DNA of 64,000 nt from Petunia secreta (lineage: Eukaryota > Streptophyta > Magnoliopsida > Solanales > Solanaceae), in contig JARKIP010000065.1 in the NCBI GenBank assembly GCA_029990175.1, positions 11,164,501 to 11,228,500 of the forward strand, read 5' to 3'. The notes under the pieces are model-generated. The model did not search any database. It was not told the origin of the DNA and saw only the letters and a program-made list of their open reading frames with translations. Positions within the stretch are counted from its first letter, which is position 1, and each line of letters starts with the position of its first letter. Made by a program: the position numbers and the translations under genes. This document shows positions 10,286 to 21,730 of the stretch, one piece after another.

Positions 10286-11116
10286 TTGGCATTATGTCAA
10301 ACTCATTACATCAGAAATGTCCTGGAAAAATTCAAGTATTTAGACTTCAAAACTTCAAAGACTCTAATTGATGTTAATCTTGCCTTTACAAAGAATAAAG
10401 GACAAAGCACGTCTCAACGAGACTATGCTAGAGTGTTGGGAAGTCTAATGTACATCATGAATTGTACACGACTAGATATAGCTTGTCCCATAAGTAAACT
10501 GAGTCGATACACAAATAATCCTGAACAAAATCACTGGATGGCTATGAAACGAGTTTTGGGTTATTTGGTGTACACCCAAGACTATGCTTTGCACTATGAC
10601 AAGTATCCCACTGTTATAGAGGGATATTGTGATGCAAATTAGATCACCGGCTCAAAAGAATCAAAATCTACAAGTGGATATATTTTCACAATAGGTGGAG
10701 GAGCGGTAACTTGGAAATCATCCAAACAAACCTTGCTTGCTCACTTTACAATGGAGGCTGGGTTCATAGCTTTAGACAAAGCTGGTGAAGAAGCTGAATG
10801 GCTCCGAAACTTCTTGGAAGACAATCCCTTTTGGCCTAGGCCGTTGACACCTGTATGTATACATTGCGATAGTCAATCGGCAATATCGAGGGCTGGGAGC
10901 CTTATGTATAATGGTAAAAATCGTCATATACGACGAAGACATAAAACAATTAGACAACTTATCTCTAGAAGAATTATCACAATTCACTATGTAAAGTCAA
11001 AGGATAATGTATCGGATCCGCTTACAAAAGGCTTAACTAGAGATGATGTTGAGATATCAATAAGAGGAATGGGACTATGGCCGAGGACAAGTCGTCATGG
11101 TGATAACTCTACCTAG
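10286..11116 (+). pseudogene. copia RT connection and RNase H
   Basis: Continues the RT frame region with VLGSLMYIMNCTRLDIACPISKLSRY and AMKRVLGYLVYT (connection). RNase H follows: YCDAN then a TAG at 10640 where a tryptophan is normal, so a single-base change is likely. Downstream are STSGYIF, GAVTWKSSKQT, EAEWLRNFL, CDSQSAI (catalytic Asp), KNRHIRRRH and VKSKDNVSDPLTKGL, the standard copia C-terminus. It ends with a natural-looking stop at 11114-11116. Confidence 0.9.
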
Positions 11117-11672
11117 AAGACTGGAGATCCCAAGATCTAGTTTCAAGGAGCTCAAACAAAGTTATGTACGACTGCTCCAACATTTTCAAACAACTCAACC
11201 CATCCTCTTAATAAGACACTATTTAGTACCAAGTATAAAACGTTAAAGACGTTTTTTAATGATTATTTAAGTTTGATACGGGGTTTGTCAAACAGTGTAG
11301 ATTTTCCGGATTACACGGTTAGGAATCACCTATTTGAGTGTGAAGTGGAAGCCGCTTCAAGGAGGATTCTGTAAGGCCAATTCTCTATGCATTCATGAAC
11401 CAGGCGGTGTTCATGGCTAAAACGAACACAACAATGAGAACAAAAAATGGTCAAGGATTAATTGTGTGACATGTATTGTCTAGGTATACACCAAAGTTCG
11501 ACGATTCAAAGATATCAAATCTACCGATTGACCGAGTATATCCGATATATGTTTACTACGGAAGTTCAAAGGGAAACCTACTTATCCAGATGCAATTAAT
11601 TCTTACTTGCAAATCACACAGTTTTCTGCATGTTTTTCTTCATATAGCCATTCCCCATTCATGTGGGGGGAT
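11117..11672 (+). other. copia 3' UTR with polypurine tract
   Basis: No gene. At 11662-11670 TGTGGGGGG precedes the LTR start TGTTGGG. This G-rich purine run is the likely PPT, the primer for plus-strand DNA synthesis. Confidence 0.55.
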
Positions 11673-12269
11673 TGTTGGGTTTGGAATGACGGTAAAGTGG
11701 TGTGAATGAGAAATGAAAGGAATATTTATTAAAGATTAATATTTTATATTAATATTTATTTATTAAATATTAAATATTAATATTTTATATTAATATTTGA
11801 TTTGGGGCCATTTTCGTAACGGAATAAAGAATTGGACTATTTATGCAAATATTCCAATAGGTGATGCACGGTGCATGAAATGAAAAGGTGTTTTCATTAC
11901 ACAGCCACTTAAAAGGCTGTTTTTTATGAACAGCGAACTTAACCCAAAATAAAAAGACACCTTCATGCCTCTTCATTCCAAAATCATGCCTTTTCATTCA
12001 AAATCTTGTGCCTATAAATAGAGAGGCATTCTGCCTCATTTTGATCATCCATAATTCTTCTCTCGCTGCTTTCTGCATTTATTTTTCAAAACAAAAAGTA
12101 AGTTCGAGTCAGTGTGATTTGCAGCCATATTTTGAGTTCGCTGGTTACTGTGATTTGTATTATCGCTATCACAGTAACGTTGTTCCGTTCTATCCTGGGA
12201 GAAATTAATCCATTAACCTTGGATAACTGTGAGGGGATTGGATTTCTTAAGGAGAGGCAGTGTAGACTG
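11673..12269 (+). repeat. copia 3' LTR (end truncated)
   Basis: Homologous to the LTR at 6375. TATA box CTATAAATAG at 12012-12021. It differs from the 5' copy by small changes, including extra AT repeat units near 11760, which implies an old insertion. It runs into the Tekay-like LTR at 12270. Confidence 0.8.
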
Positions 12270-12903
12270 TGACACGACCCGGATTTCGGTTAGGCCGTGT
12301 GGGCACCCGATATCCTCCCCTAGACCCGTCAGGCGAACCCTTATCAATTGAATTAGGAAAATAAATATAACAATTCATAAATAAGGACAAGACATAAAAC
12401 AAAAACACAAACATACTGATATCTCTAAGTTGTACTAAAGAAATTACAGCTGACTACCCATCATACTAGGTTTAGGGCTATCCAGACTAGACATCTAAGA
12501 GTATAAAAGAAGACAGATACCTCCTGAAGGGAGTAAAATACCATTGAAATAATGAACAAAAATCTGGTGGCCATCCGGCATAAAAGCTGGCTCACCCTGA
12601 CAGTTGAAGTCGTCTTCGCTCCTTCACAACGTGGCGAACTCAATCCTGGAGCGAACCTGCCGAAACGAAGTAGATAGACAAAAACAAACAACAAACAAGG
12701 GTGAGTCAAAAGGACTCAATAAGTGGTGCAGACTAGCCACCTCAAGAATAGGACAGCTAGTCAGGGAGAAAAGAACAGATAAACCAAATTTCTCTTATTT
12801 AAATTATAAAAAGGCAGAGTCAGATAACAACCGGAAACACTTAAGAAACTTATAAACTCAACCAAGGATGCGTGCCAGAAACATATCAACAAATAAGCAA
12901 TGT
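12270..12903 (-). repeat. Tekay-like 3' LTR, truncated at its 5' end
   Basis: Plus orientation starts TGACACGACCCGG. It is collinear with 15873-16504 and breaks at 12903 inside ...AATAAGCAATG. In the first 90 bp the two copies differ only by transitions. The 82-codon frame seen inside (12461-12709) is simply LTR sequence. Confidence 0.85.
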
Positions 12904-12908
12904 ACCAT

Positions 12909-13001
12909 GATCTTAAGCAGATTTATTGGTGGGATGGAATGAAGTGTGACATAGCAGAATTTATTGTTCAATGTTCTAATTGCCAGCAAGTTAAAGTCGT
13001 G
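12909..13001 (+). pseudogene. short chromoviral integrase zinc-finger fragment
   Basis: Plus-strand translation from 12909 gives DLKQIYWWDGMKCDIAEFIV followed by QCSNCQQVK. This is the YWW-GMK...C-x2-CQQVK part of the Ty3/gypsy integrase HHCC zinc-binding domain, as in Tekay-type chromoviruses. Only about 30 codons survive, in the opposite orientation to the surrounding Tekay LTRs. Confidence 0.8.
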
Positions 13002-13099
13002 TCATCTTTCCAGACTTTATGCTTTCAGCAGATCGGTACGTATATATGATCAGGTTGCCAACTTATCTCTAGCATTGATAGATTATTAATGGGTTTAGC

Positions 13100-13175
13100 A
13101 ATGATCGACACTCACTGTAGGTTTCTGTCGTGGCCTTAGGTTGAGTCGTGACAAAAGTGGTATCAACGCCTTAGA
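13100..13175 (+). repeat. LTR 3' end plus degenerate PBS of a plus-strand chromovirus
   Basis: TTGAGTCGTGACA (ends 13153) resembles the TGACACGAC terminus of the Tekay LTRs. It is followed by AAAGTGGTATCAACGCCTTA, a decayed version of the TTGGTATCAGAGCCTTA primer site. It forms part of a mosaic with the integrase fragment just upstream. Confidence 0.5.
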
Positions 13176-14399
13176 GATTTAGTATTACCATTCAGTATTT
13201 GGAGGAAGACTCCTCCACTTAAAGCACAAATTCATACAGTTATTTGAATAGGAATGCCCATCCCCGCACAATCTGCTAACGAAGATTTAGCTAAAAGCTG
13301 GATGTAGGCAGACCTAAGCTACCAACTACCCTTTTGAGTTGCCAAACAGCTGAAACTCTCGAGTCACAACTCCATACATTTTCTGTAAACACCACCGCCT
13401 GATGGATCAAATAAAAGGTCACATGACGCCTCTCATTACCTTTAGTAGCCTTGGAAAATAATAATATGCTTACTTGGCTACAATAACACATACTCTGGCT
13501 CTATACATGGAACATCACAAGCGGCTACCAACTGCCCAAGCTCACTAGTGCCGGACGAAGAAGAAATGGAAATGGACCGAGGATAGAAATAATTAGAGCT
13601 TCAGGAAGCTCATCTTCTTATTTTCTTGGCTACCAAAGCTAGACTACTTACGAGTCAAAGTAGCCCAAGAATCGAAATTAACGAAACAAATATTAAATGA
13701 GCTTTATGGAATAAGATCCATGCCAATTTGACCTCCCAATAAGAAGAAAACTCTGATAATTTACCAGAAACCCTTTTATAACCCAGACAAGCTCATAGGA
13801 TAACATGAGTGTACTAGCATTTTGAACCAAGAGAAAATACGTAGATTAAATATTTCTTACTAATCACTTTACACCGGAAGAAACAATGACACTCTCTGAT
13901 GGTGATGAACTAGAATTCCATCATCCAACCAACATGGAATTCTGAGAAGAGAGATAAACTAATTTGACATAATAATAAAAGGTGGCACAACAAGATGCCA
14001 AGCAGACAATACCGACACTCACTCCCAGATCCATCACATTTAGACCAAATAAATTAGTAGGGTCTCACAAATGCCAAAAATAAATCATACCATGAGCTCG
14101 CCCCTCTACCGCAACCGATTCTTAATAGAAACAATATCCAAGGAAACCATGGAACATGATATAACAACCATTTCCAAATCGATCGGAAGAATCAAAGCTT
14201 ACACATATATAAGTAAGGAAGAAATACTTGGGTCTACTACATCAGATATCTCAACATCCTGCCAGACTGGTAGTTCTTAGAACTGCCTCTACAGCTGAGC
14301 TGAGCCACTACCCTGACAATCACTTTCTGAAGAACCACTGCCACCACACTCTCAACCTCTACGTGATGGTGGCATTTCTTTTACTGATTGAGATTAAAT
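13176..14399 (-). other. decayed Tekay internal sequence
   Basis: Many stops in all frames. The minus frame at 13491-13291 gives a 66-codon stretch without a clear family match. It lies between the gag zinc knuckle and the mosaic, so it is probably pol or linker remnant. No further feature is supported. Confidence 0.35.
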
Positions 14400-15650
14400 G
14401 AAATCCCTGCGACTGCGCAGATGCCTGATAACGAGAGAAAAGAAAACTGCCTAGTTGCCGGACTAAGGGAGAATTCCACCAAAAATGACAGGCTTACGAC
14501 AATGATAACACCTTTTCGCTGATATGGGAGCTGGATAGATTGTTGAAAGCTACAAAGAGAAAAACTGGGTCTGATATTGACGAACTACTGGCGAACTCTA
14601 AGAATCACGTGACACAAGCTGAGATAACCTGGAAGGTGACCTCCCAAAATAATCAGAACTCTTATCTCTAAATGAGGTACCATGGTTGGCCACTAGGGCC
14701 ACGGGATCTCTTGCTCTCCCGCTCTAACTCTTCCTGCTCTAACTTATGGTATGCCTCATACCTTCGGGTAATATCAACAGCAACATCAAATGAAGTCTCA
14801 ACCTCAATTTTTCGAGCCATCTGGGATCTCAAGGTAGGAGAAAGGTCATTAATAAATCTTTGAATCTCTCGAAAGGCTCATAGACTAGTTCTAATGCATA
14901 TGCAGCCATTTTATAGAATTCAATCTCATATTCTGAAACACCAACAGGCTATCCGACAGGCTACCCTGTCCAATCCACTCAAACTGACAACACTTTTCAT
15001 CTCGCTCGCTACTCGAAAGGAACTTTTCTAAGAATCTAGAAGAAAAACCGAACGAAGTTAACTAATAAGAGAGCGGCCCACAAATTCAAGGTTGGACCCC
15101 TGAAACTGGAAAGAGGAATAATCAACACCATACCGCTCGATATAATCAAGAGCCTGAAGGATACGCAAACATCATTTTATTTTAAAAAACTTACACATGG
15201 ATTATCTAATGCATTGCTTAAGAATATCGGGATGTTCAACCGCGTGAAATAATGCAACCCCTTTGAGCACTCAGACCCAATAATTACCTCAGTTACCTAA
15301 CCAGCCAGAACAATTGGAGGCACAACGCATGCTGCCTCTAGAACATACTTTACTGCAGCAATATTAAGAACCGGAAAAGGAGCTCCTTGAGAACGAACGT
15401 CTGCACACGTGGAAACCTGATAGGCTATCCAGCGAATAATAGGTTCTTACGGTATCTGCATCGCCCAGATTCTCGTAAAAGCATCATAGAGAGCAAAGGG
15501 AACTACAAGGCCCTGTTCCCTTGCCCATCGCGAGCTCGTACAGCTGGGACCTCCATAACTAGATCGTCAGCACGATCAAAACACTCGGGGCTTCGTCAGT
15601 GCTAGCCCCAGGCTAGACTGCTTCGTCTTGAACTCATACCGACTGCTGAT
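14400..15650 (-). pseudogene. Tekay-like gag, heavily decayed
   Basis: Minus-strand translation shows a CYHCRKPVIF knuckle remnant at 14514-14480. Further upstream comes a gag core, RFINDLSPTLRSQMARKIE, then VETSFDVAVDITRRYEAYH and a basic EREQ-like tail (14880-14690). An EFYEMAAYALELV-like segment lies before that. Near 15130 LDYIERYGVDYSSFQFQG resembles the chromoviral capsid core. This order is Tekay/Del gag. It is broken by many stops. Protease, RT and RNase H are missing between here and the 3' LTR. Confidence 0.65.
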
Positions 15651-15856
15651 TTGTCGCATTAGGGTTCACAATTACCACGAAGGAATAAATGAATTAATGA
15701 AAATACTTTTGAATCCTAGACCGACGCACGATCAGAAATGAAGGAAGTGAAACTTCCTAAATACCATCATAACCTCTCGTAGATAAGTACGGACGTCTAT
15801 GTACCCATCAACGAGACTCTACTAGACACTGTCTTAGTCTGGATAGACTCTAACTC

Positions 15857-15871
15857 GGGCTCTGATACCAA
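15857..15871 (-). promoter_or_regulatory. primer-binding site of the Tekay-like element
   Basis: Minus strand TTGGTATCAGAGCCC, one base from the LTR end. It complements the 3' end of initiator Met-tRNA. Confidence 0.85.
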
Positions 15872-15872
15872 C

Positions 15873-16615
15873 TGACACGACTCGGATTTCAGCTAGGCCG
15901 TGCGGGCACCCGACATCCTCCCCTAAACCCGTCGGGCGAACTCTTACCAATTGAATTAGGAAAATAAATATAACTATTCATAAATAAGGACAAGACTTAA
16001 CACAAAAACACAGACATACTGATATCTCTAAGCTATACAAAAGAAATTACAGCTGACTACCCATCATACTAGGTTTAAGGCTATCCAGACTAGACATCTA
16101 AGAGTATAAAAGAAGACAGATACCTCCTGAAGGGAGTAAAATACATCTGAAATAATGAACATAAATCTGGTGGCCATCCGAAATAAAAGCTGGCTCACCC
16201 TGACAGTTGAAGTCGTCTTCGCTCCTTCACAACGTGGCGAACTCAATCCTGGAGCGAACTTGCCGAAACGAAGTAGATAGACAAAAACAAACAACAAACA
16301 AGGGTGAGTCAAAAGGACTCAATAAGTGGTGCAGGCTAGCCACCTCAAGAATAGGATAACTAGTCAAGGAGAAAAGAACAGATAAACCAAATTCCTCTTA
16401 TTTAAATTATAAAAAGGCATAGCCAGATAACAACTGGAAACACGCAAGAATATTATAAACTCCACCAAGGATGCGTGCTAGAAACATATCAACAAATAAG
16501 CAATGCACATATAAGCAGAACAGTATTCATGTACCGCAAGTCTACACAATGCATGAATTGAGATGAAATGAAATGAAGTGAGATGAAATGAAATGTAATA
16601 TGATGCAAAGTGTCA
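15873..16615 (-). repeat. Tekay-like 5' LTR
   Basis: Starts TGACACGACTC and ends AAAGTGTCA in plus orientation, giving a TGACAC/GTGTCA terminal inverted repeat and a length of 743 bp. The 82-codon frame at 16064-16312 duplicates the one in the other LTR. A purine-rich GATGAAATGAAATGAAGTGA stretch lies near the outer end (16560-16597). Confidence 0.85.
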
Positions 16616-17321
16616 CATGTGTCCTGTATTGGATAAAAGCTGACAGCACTTGAAAGGTGACACGGGTCCACCACGTGGCACGGGCAGAAGTTCCAACGGA
16701 CAGACATCTAACGAACAGACAATTATCACGAACAGACCCAAAGGAGTTGCGAAACACTTCATCAGCCAACCCGATCTGAGTGAGCATTTATTAACCTGAT
16801 CATTCACGATCATTCAATTAATGGTCATAAAGGCAATCATTACAATCCAGCGGTTATACATCCAACGGATACGTGCCCAGCAGTTACAAATCCAGATGGA
16901 TCTATGCCCAACGGTTACGAATCCCAACAGGTGCCTATCAGACTTATAAATAGCATTTGCTCTAAACTAGTGTAAAACAACTTTACTTCATGTCTATAAT
17001 ATCAATAAGAATACTCTCTCGCTCTTGCTCAGATATAATTTTTTGCTCATATTTGCCTAGTATCTTAGTTCTTTGATCTTCTAAGTACGACTGGTATCGA
17101 AGAACTCTCTCCGGAGATAAGCGATACAACACGGTTACTTCTTCTTATTTCTGTCTACGCTTTATCTTTATTAATTTATACTTATATCTCGTTATCGTAT
17201 TATTTGCAAATCTATCACCGCTTTGGTTCGTCATTTAAACTCTTAATCTCAACTATTGATCGTGACTCCACAAATATAAATTTAATCGTTAATTAGCCTA
17301 AAATCGGATCTAGGTTAAACA
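16616..17321 (+). repeat. Tat 5' LTR (start uncertain)
   Basis: Ends CTAGGTTAAACA at 17321, directly before the PBS. TATA box CTTATAAATAGC at 16943-16954. Several copies of a short CCAACGG/CCCAGCGGTTAC-like motif occur at 16845-16930, upstream of the TATA box. The left boundary abuts the Tekay LTR, and no matching TIR was found, so it may be truncated. Confidence 0.55.
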
Positions 17322-17324
17322 ATT

Positions 17325-17341
17325 TGGCGACCACAGTGGGA
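17325..17341 (+). promoter_or_regulatory. primer-binding site of the Tat element
   Basis: TGGCGACCACAGTGGGA follows the LTR end after three bases. TGGCGAC...GTGGG sites are characteristic of Tat/Ogre-group elements and differ from the Met-tRNA type sites elsewhere in the window. Confidence 0.7.
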
Positions 17342-17426
17342 GCCGGTCAATAGCCTTCGTAGTTTAATAGTTTATCTTTTCTGATATTGCACCTCTTTTC
17401 ATCTGTCTTTTTGTTCTATAACTAAC

Positions 17427-19229
17427 ATGGTAGAAAGCAGTTTTCAACGAACTATCGTAGGCGGGAGTCAGGTAAATATTCCTCCATCCAGTCCTAATTA
17501 TTCTCCTGATTATTCTCCCGACTATTCGTCCGATGGGCAGCAACAATCTTCCCAAGGGCCGGTCAGGCAGCGAAATAGGCGTACGCGCTCTCAGAGCACT
17601 ACCCCACCCAGGAGACGATGCCATAGGAGTCTCTCCCCTGGCCAAGGGAACCTCTAGGAAGCACTCTTTGCTTTCATGCAGGAATAGGCAGAGGTAAACC
17701 GAGAAATAAATGAGGCGCTCACTTCTCTCCGAAGGAGTAACCCTTCAACTGCAAGTGCTGACACTGTAACACCTGGTCGTGACGCTCCTTCCTCACATAC
17801 TTTGAGGCAAGGTGGAGAGTGGAATAATGGAGGGACTGCGGATCCAACGATCCAAGTCAATCAGAATCAGAATGGAGGGTCTACGGCGCCTATGGAAATG
17901 AGCCTTGTTGTGGAAGCTCTCACCAAACAATTCAAGGAAAGCCAGGAAGCACTTCAAAAGTCTCTTCACGGGAGAATTGGTCAGATACCAGGCGCTCCAC
18001 CCACACGGAAGAAAGTCGATGTCCAACGATATTCCCAGCGGCCCTGGAAGAAGGATGCATCCCCAAAGGCGATACCTAAGACGTCCAAGATGCCAAACAT
18101 TCCGAGGTACCGCGGAACATCTGATCCCAACGACCACCTCATGATGTTCAGCAACTTTATAAAGGCTAGCAACCTCATCGACGAGGAGATCGAATCTGTT
18201 CAATTGAAGAAGTTCGTGGAAACGCTAGAAGATGGAGGTCTACGATGGTGCTCAATGTTGCCACCCAACTCTATTGGGTCTTTCGCAGAGATGGCTGAAT
18301 TGTTCGTGAAGGCACACACAGGCGCTCAGAAGACAGAGACCCGCGTAGAAGATATCCTTGAAATCAAGAAAAGACCCGACGAGTCTCTCCGCAAATACGT
18401 GGATCGCTTCCAAAGAGAACGTATGATGCTTCCTAAAGTACCGGACAGATGGGCAGCCATCGCGTTCACCAACAGCCTAGATATTAGGAGCTCCAAGGCC
18501 ACGCGCAGACTTTACGAGTCTCTTCGCGAGTTCCCAGTAGCCAGCTGGTCAGACGTCTACAACCGTTACAATTCAAAGGTACGTATCGATGAAGATAAGT
18601 TGATTGGAACAGGTACTCGAGGAAGGGCTCAGGCACGCAATAGTGGATCCGACTGGAAGGCAGAGACCGAGAGATCAGACGTACGTTATGAGCCGTACCT
18701 TGATCAGTCACGCAGCCATTCCAAAGGACGCAACCGCAACAACAAAGGATTGTCCCGGAGAGATGATTCGGAATCAAGCCTCCGTGGAGCCCCAAGCCTG
18801 CCAGGCTTCAACGTGGAAATGACTGAAGTAGTGGTAGCACTCAAAGACATGGGAGAGAAGGTCAAGTGGCCGAAAGACATGAAGACCGACCCAAGCAAGC
18901 GAAATCAGAACCTGTGGTGCGATTTCCATCGTGACCATGGGCATACCACCGAGGACTGCAAGGCCCTAAGGTATGAAATTGCTCATTTGTTGAAAAAGGG
19001 ATTCTTGAAGGAGTTCCAGACCGAGAAGGGGAAGCAGACTCACGCGAAGGCACAGCAAAACAAACCTGGCCCTCCACGAGCATCCTCTCCAAGGAGGACA
19101 GTTAATGTTATTTCAGGTGGAATCGAGGTGGACTCCGTTACCTTCACAGCAAAAAAGTATGCAAAAGGTCTCCATCACAAACAACAAATGCCCACGATCA
19201 GAAGAAACAATAACATTTTAGGATTGTGA
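17427..19229 (+). pseudogene. Tat gag
   Basis: The frame opens at ATG 17427 (MVESSFQRTIVGG) and stays in one frame to 19229, apart from two TAG stops at 17655 and 17685. The 475 codons from 17802 are uninterrupted. The retrotransposon capsid core runs from about IPRYRGTSDPNDHLMMFSNF through LRKYVDRFQRERMMLPKVPD. The zinc knuckle region is CDFHRDHGHTTEDCKALRYE, the Tat form, with CX3HX3HX4C spacing. The protein would package the element RNA. Pol follows in a different frame after 19200, with an extra stop. Confidence 0.88.
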
Positions 19230-19690
19230 TGCAGACGGTTCGCAATTCCCACATGCTGATGCATTAGTAATAACGTTACGTGTGGCGGAGTTCGACGTTA
19301 AGAGAGTACTCATTGACGCGGGCAGTTCTGCGAACATTATCCAATCACGGGTTGTAAGGGAGATGCAGTTGTCGGATAAGATCGTACCAATATCTCGAGT
19401 TCTCTCTGGTTTCAACAACTCAAGCGAGAAGAATCTTGGCGAGATTACCCTGACAACTCTCGCCGTAGGGGTAGAGAAGGAGACAACTTTTCATGTTGTT
19501 GATGCGGATCTAGCCTACAACATCATTTTGGGGAGACCTTGGATCCACGATATGCAAGCCGTTCCTTCGACTTATCATTAAGTATTGAAGTTCCCATCCG
19601 AATGGGCAGTACGTGAGGTCCGAGGAGAGCAACGTTCTGCCCGAGATTGCTATTCGGTGGCTCTCAAACTGCCCGAAGAGAACAAATAGC
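19213..19690 (+). pseudogene. Tat protease
   Basis: Frame +1 relative to gag. It contains the aspartic protease active site VLIDAGSSANII (about 19307-19342) and the ILGRPWIHDMQAVPSTYH block that closes Tat proteases. In-frame stops occur at about 19212 (TAG), at 19579 (TAA) and near 19687. The motif reads D-A-G where D-T/S-G is usual, although D-A-G also occurs in Tat relatives. Confidence 0.8.
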
Positions 19691-20700
19691 AATTACAGCG
19701 ACCGGGACTAGATTTACCACATGAAGAAATAAAGTACGAGGTCCCGAAATTCATCACGAAGATGGACGAAAGAGAAAACAACATGCCGACCGTGGAAACT
19801 TTGGAACCCGAAGAATTGTTCACCGATAAGCCGGAACGGAAGGTATACTTAGGGACCGAATTGAGCGAGCGCCTACGGGGAGATATCCTCCAGTTCCTCA
19901 AGGAGCGACATACAACATTCGCCTGGTCCCACGCAGATATGACAGGTATTTTTCCCGACATCATTACTCACAGGTTGAACGTCGACCCATATCACCGCCC
20001 GGTGAAACAGAAGACGCGCCAGCAAGGGACCTTTCGGAACCAGGTCATCAACGACGAGGTCAACCAGCTGTTGAAGATCGGATCCGTGCATGAAATCAAA
20101 TACCCGGACTGGCTAGCCAACGTGGTCGTTGTACCTAAGAAGAATGGTAAATGGCGAGTCTGCATTGACTTCACGGATCTAAATAAAGCCTGCCCGAAGG
20201 ATTCATATCCCCTTCCCATGATAGATAACCTGATCGACGCAACAGCCGGACACGAGGTACTCACCTTCCTCAACGCGTATTCCGGATATAACCAGATATT
20301 GATGGACTGTGAAGATCAGGAGAAAACAGCGTTCATAACCTGTCGAGGTACTTATTGTTACAAAGTTATGCCATTTGGACTAAAAAATGCAGGTGGAACA
20401 TATCAGCGTCTAGTCAATCGATGTTCCATGACCATATCGGAAAGACTATGGAAGTGTACATCGATGATATGTTGATCAAATCTAAACGAGCAGAGGACCA
20501 TCTGGTGCATCTGAAAGAAGCTTTTCGAATCCTGGATCAGTACAACATGAAGCTGAACCCGGAGAAGTGTGCATTCGGAGTCGGATCGGGAAAGTTCCTT
20601 GGCTTCATTGTTTCCAGCGTGGAATTGAAGTCAATACCACTCAAATTAAAGCCATTAAATCAATTCCAGATGTACTCCACAACAGGAAAGACGTCATGAA
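19691..20700 (+). pseudogene. Tat reverse transcriptase
   Basis: RT blocks: HTTFAWSHADMTGI, HRLNVDPYHRPVKQK, VVVPKKNGKWRVCIDFTDLN, FLNAYSGYNQI, YCYKVMPFGLKNAGGTYQRL. After a one-base frameshift near 20415 come VYIDDMLIKS and LNPEKCAFGV. Motif A reads FLNAYSG where FLDAYSG or FMDAYSG is expected, so a catalytic Asp has become Asn. The YIDD motif is intact. Another frameshift follows near 20590-20620. Confidence 0.88.
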
Positions 20701-21240
20701 ACTGACGGAAAGAGTGACGACACTACGAAGATTCATATCCCGGTCGTCCGACCGGTGCAAAAGTTTCTTCGACGTCTTAAAACAAAACAAGGAGTTCAAA
20801 TGGACCCCTGAATGCCAACAAGCATTGAAGGATCTGAAAAAGTACCTATCCAATCCACCACTGCTCTCTATGCCTCAGGAGGGTGAGCAGCTACTGATTT
20901 ATTTGGCAGTCTCAGAATCGTCGGTAAGCGCCTAGTTCAGGAAGAAAAAGGTAAACAACCACCTATCTATTACATTAGCAAAGCTCTGATTGACGCAGAA
21001 ACACGCTATCAACCCTTAGAAAAATTGGCGTTGGCACTGGTACTGCTGCTCGTAAATTACGCCCTTACTTTCAAAGTCATTCAATAGCTGTGGTTACAAC
21101 CTTCCCTTTACGAAATGTTTTGCACAAACCTGAATTTTTAGGAAGGTTAGTAAAATGGGCTATAGGATTATCTGAATTTGATATCACCTACCAGCCAGGG
21201 TAGCAATAAAATCACAAGTTTTAGCAGACTTCATGGCGGA
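20640..21240 (+). pseudogene. Tat RNase H (first domain)
   Basis: Connection LRRFISRSSDRC and FKWTPECQQALKDLKKYLSN, then LLIYLAVSESSVSA at 20891-20932. The frame then shifts: QEEKGKQPPIYYISKALIDAETRYQPLEKLALAL lies in another frame, and a third frame carries the end near 21070-21220. Ty3/gypsy RNase H normally starts with a D-x-S-x-xG-like pattern after the connection; here AVSESSVSA keeps the Tat form. Confidence 0.75.
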
Positions 21241-21730
21241 TTTCAGCACTAATATATATCCTGAGGTAGAAAAAGAAGCTATTATTTATGCTGGGCAGGC
21301 TCCTGGCACGTGGACCCTTCAAACAGACGACTCCTCGAGCATCAAGGAGTCCGGGCTTGGATTAGTTCTCGTTGCTCCATCCGGTGAGACGGTAAGGCAG
21401 GCTATCAAGTGCCCATTTATTACTAACAATGAGGCCGAATATGTGGTCGTTATTGCAGGATTAGAACTAGCCCGAAGTTATGGAGCAACCATCGTCAAAC
21501 TCAAAAGTGACTCTCTGCTGGTGATCAATCAGATAACTAGAGGCTTCATTGCACAAGAATCCAGGATGCAAGTGTACCTCGCCCGAGTAAAAGAACTCCT
21601 AGCGCAGTTTGATGAATGGGAGGCATTTCAGATTCCACGGGAAGAAAACCATGAACCCGATGCTCTCGCAAATTTGGGATCAGTGGCAGAGATAGGGGCA
21701 GCCAGCTCGTCAGTTGCTGTTCAACTTCTC
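21233..21730 (+). pseudogene. Tat second (archaeal-like) RNase H domain
   Basis: N-terminal part of a 343-codon open frame. WTLQTDDSSSIKESGLGLVL is followed by NNEAEYVVVIAGLELA, KLKSDSLLVINQI and EENHEPDALANLGS. The D, E, D and final D residues of an RNase H active site are all visible. The usual T-D-G-S reads T-D-D-S here. A second RNase H after the first is a known trait of Tat-lineage elements, so the assignment of both RNase H domains supports the lineage call. Confidence 0.82.

Larger units (their letters stand above)
6375..12269 (+). mobile_element. Ty1/copia retrotransposon, nearly full length, defective
   Basis: Order: 5' LTR (from 6375), leader, gag (7237), protease/integrase (8043-9552), RT (9575-10282), RNase H (10286-11116), PPT, 3' LTR (11673). 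This is the Ty1/copia order, PR-INT-RT-RH. Each domain is recognisable, but at least three premature stops and several frameshifts break the polyprotein. The 3' LTR boundary is lost at 12269, where a Tekay-like LTR begins. Confidence 0.9.

Noticed and set aside
12461..16312. Duplicated 82-codon frame on the minus strand (12461-12709 and 16064-16312)
   Set aside because: It is present twice only because the two Tekay LTRs are copies; no domain or coding signature.
12265..16620. Target-site duplication for the Tekay-like LTR pair
   Set aside because: GACTG on the left does not match CATGT on the right; the element has been truncated or rearranged at 12903.
18484..18795. Minus-strand frame of 103 codons inside Tat gag
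   Set aside because: Shadow of the gag frame on the opposite strand.
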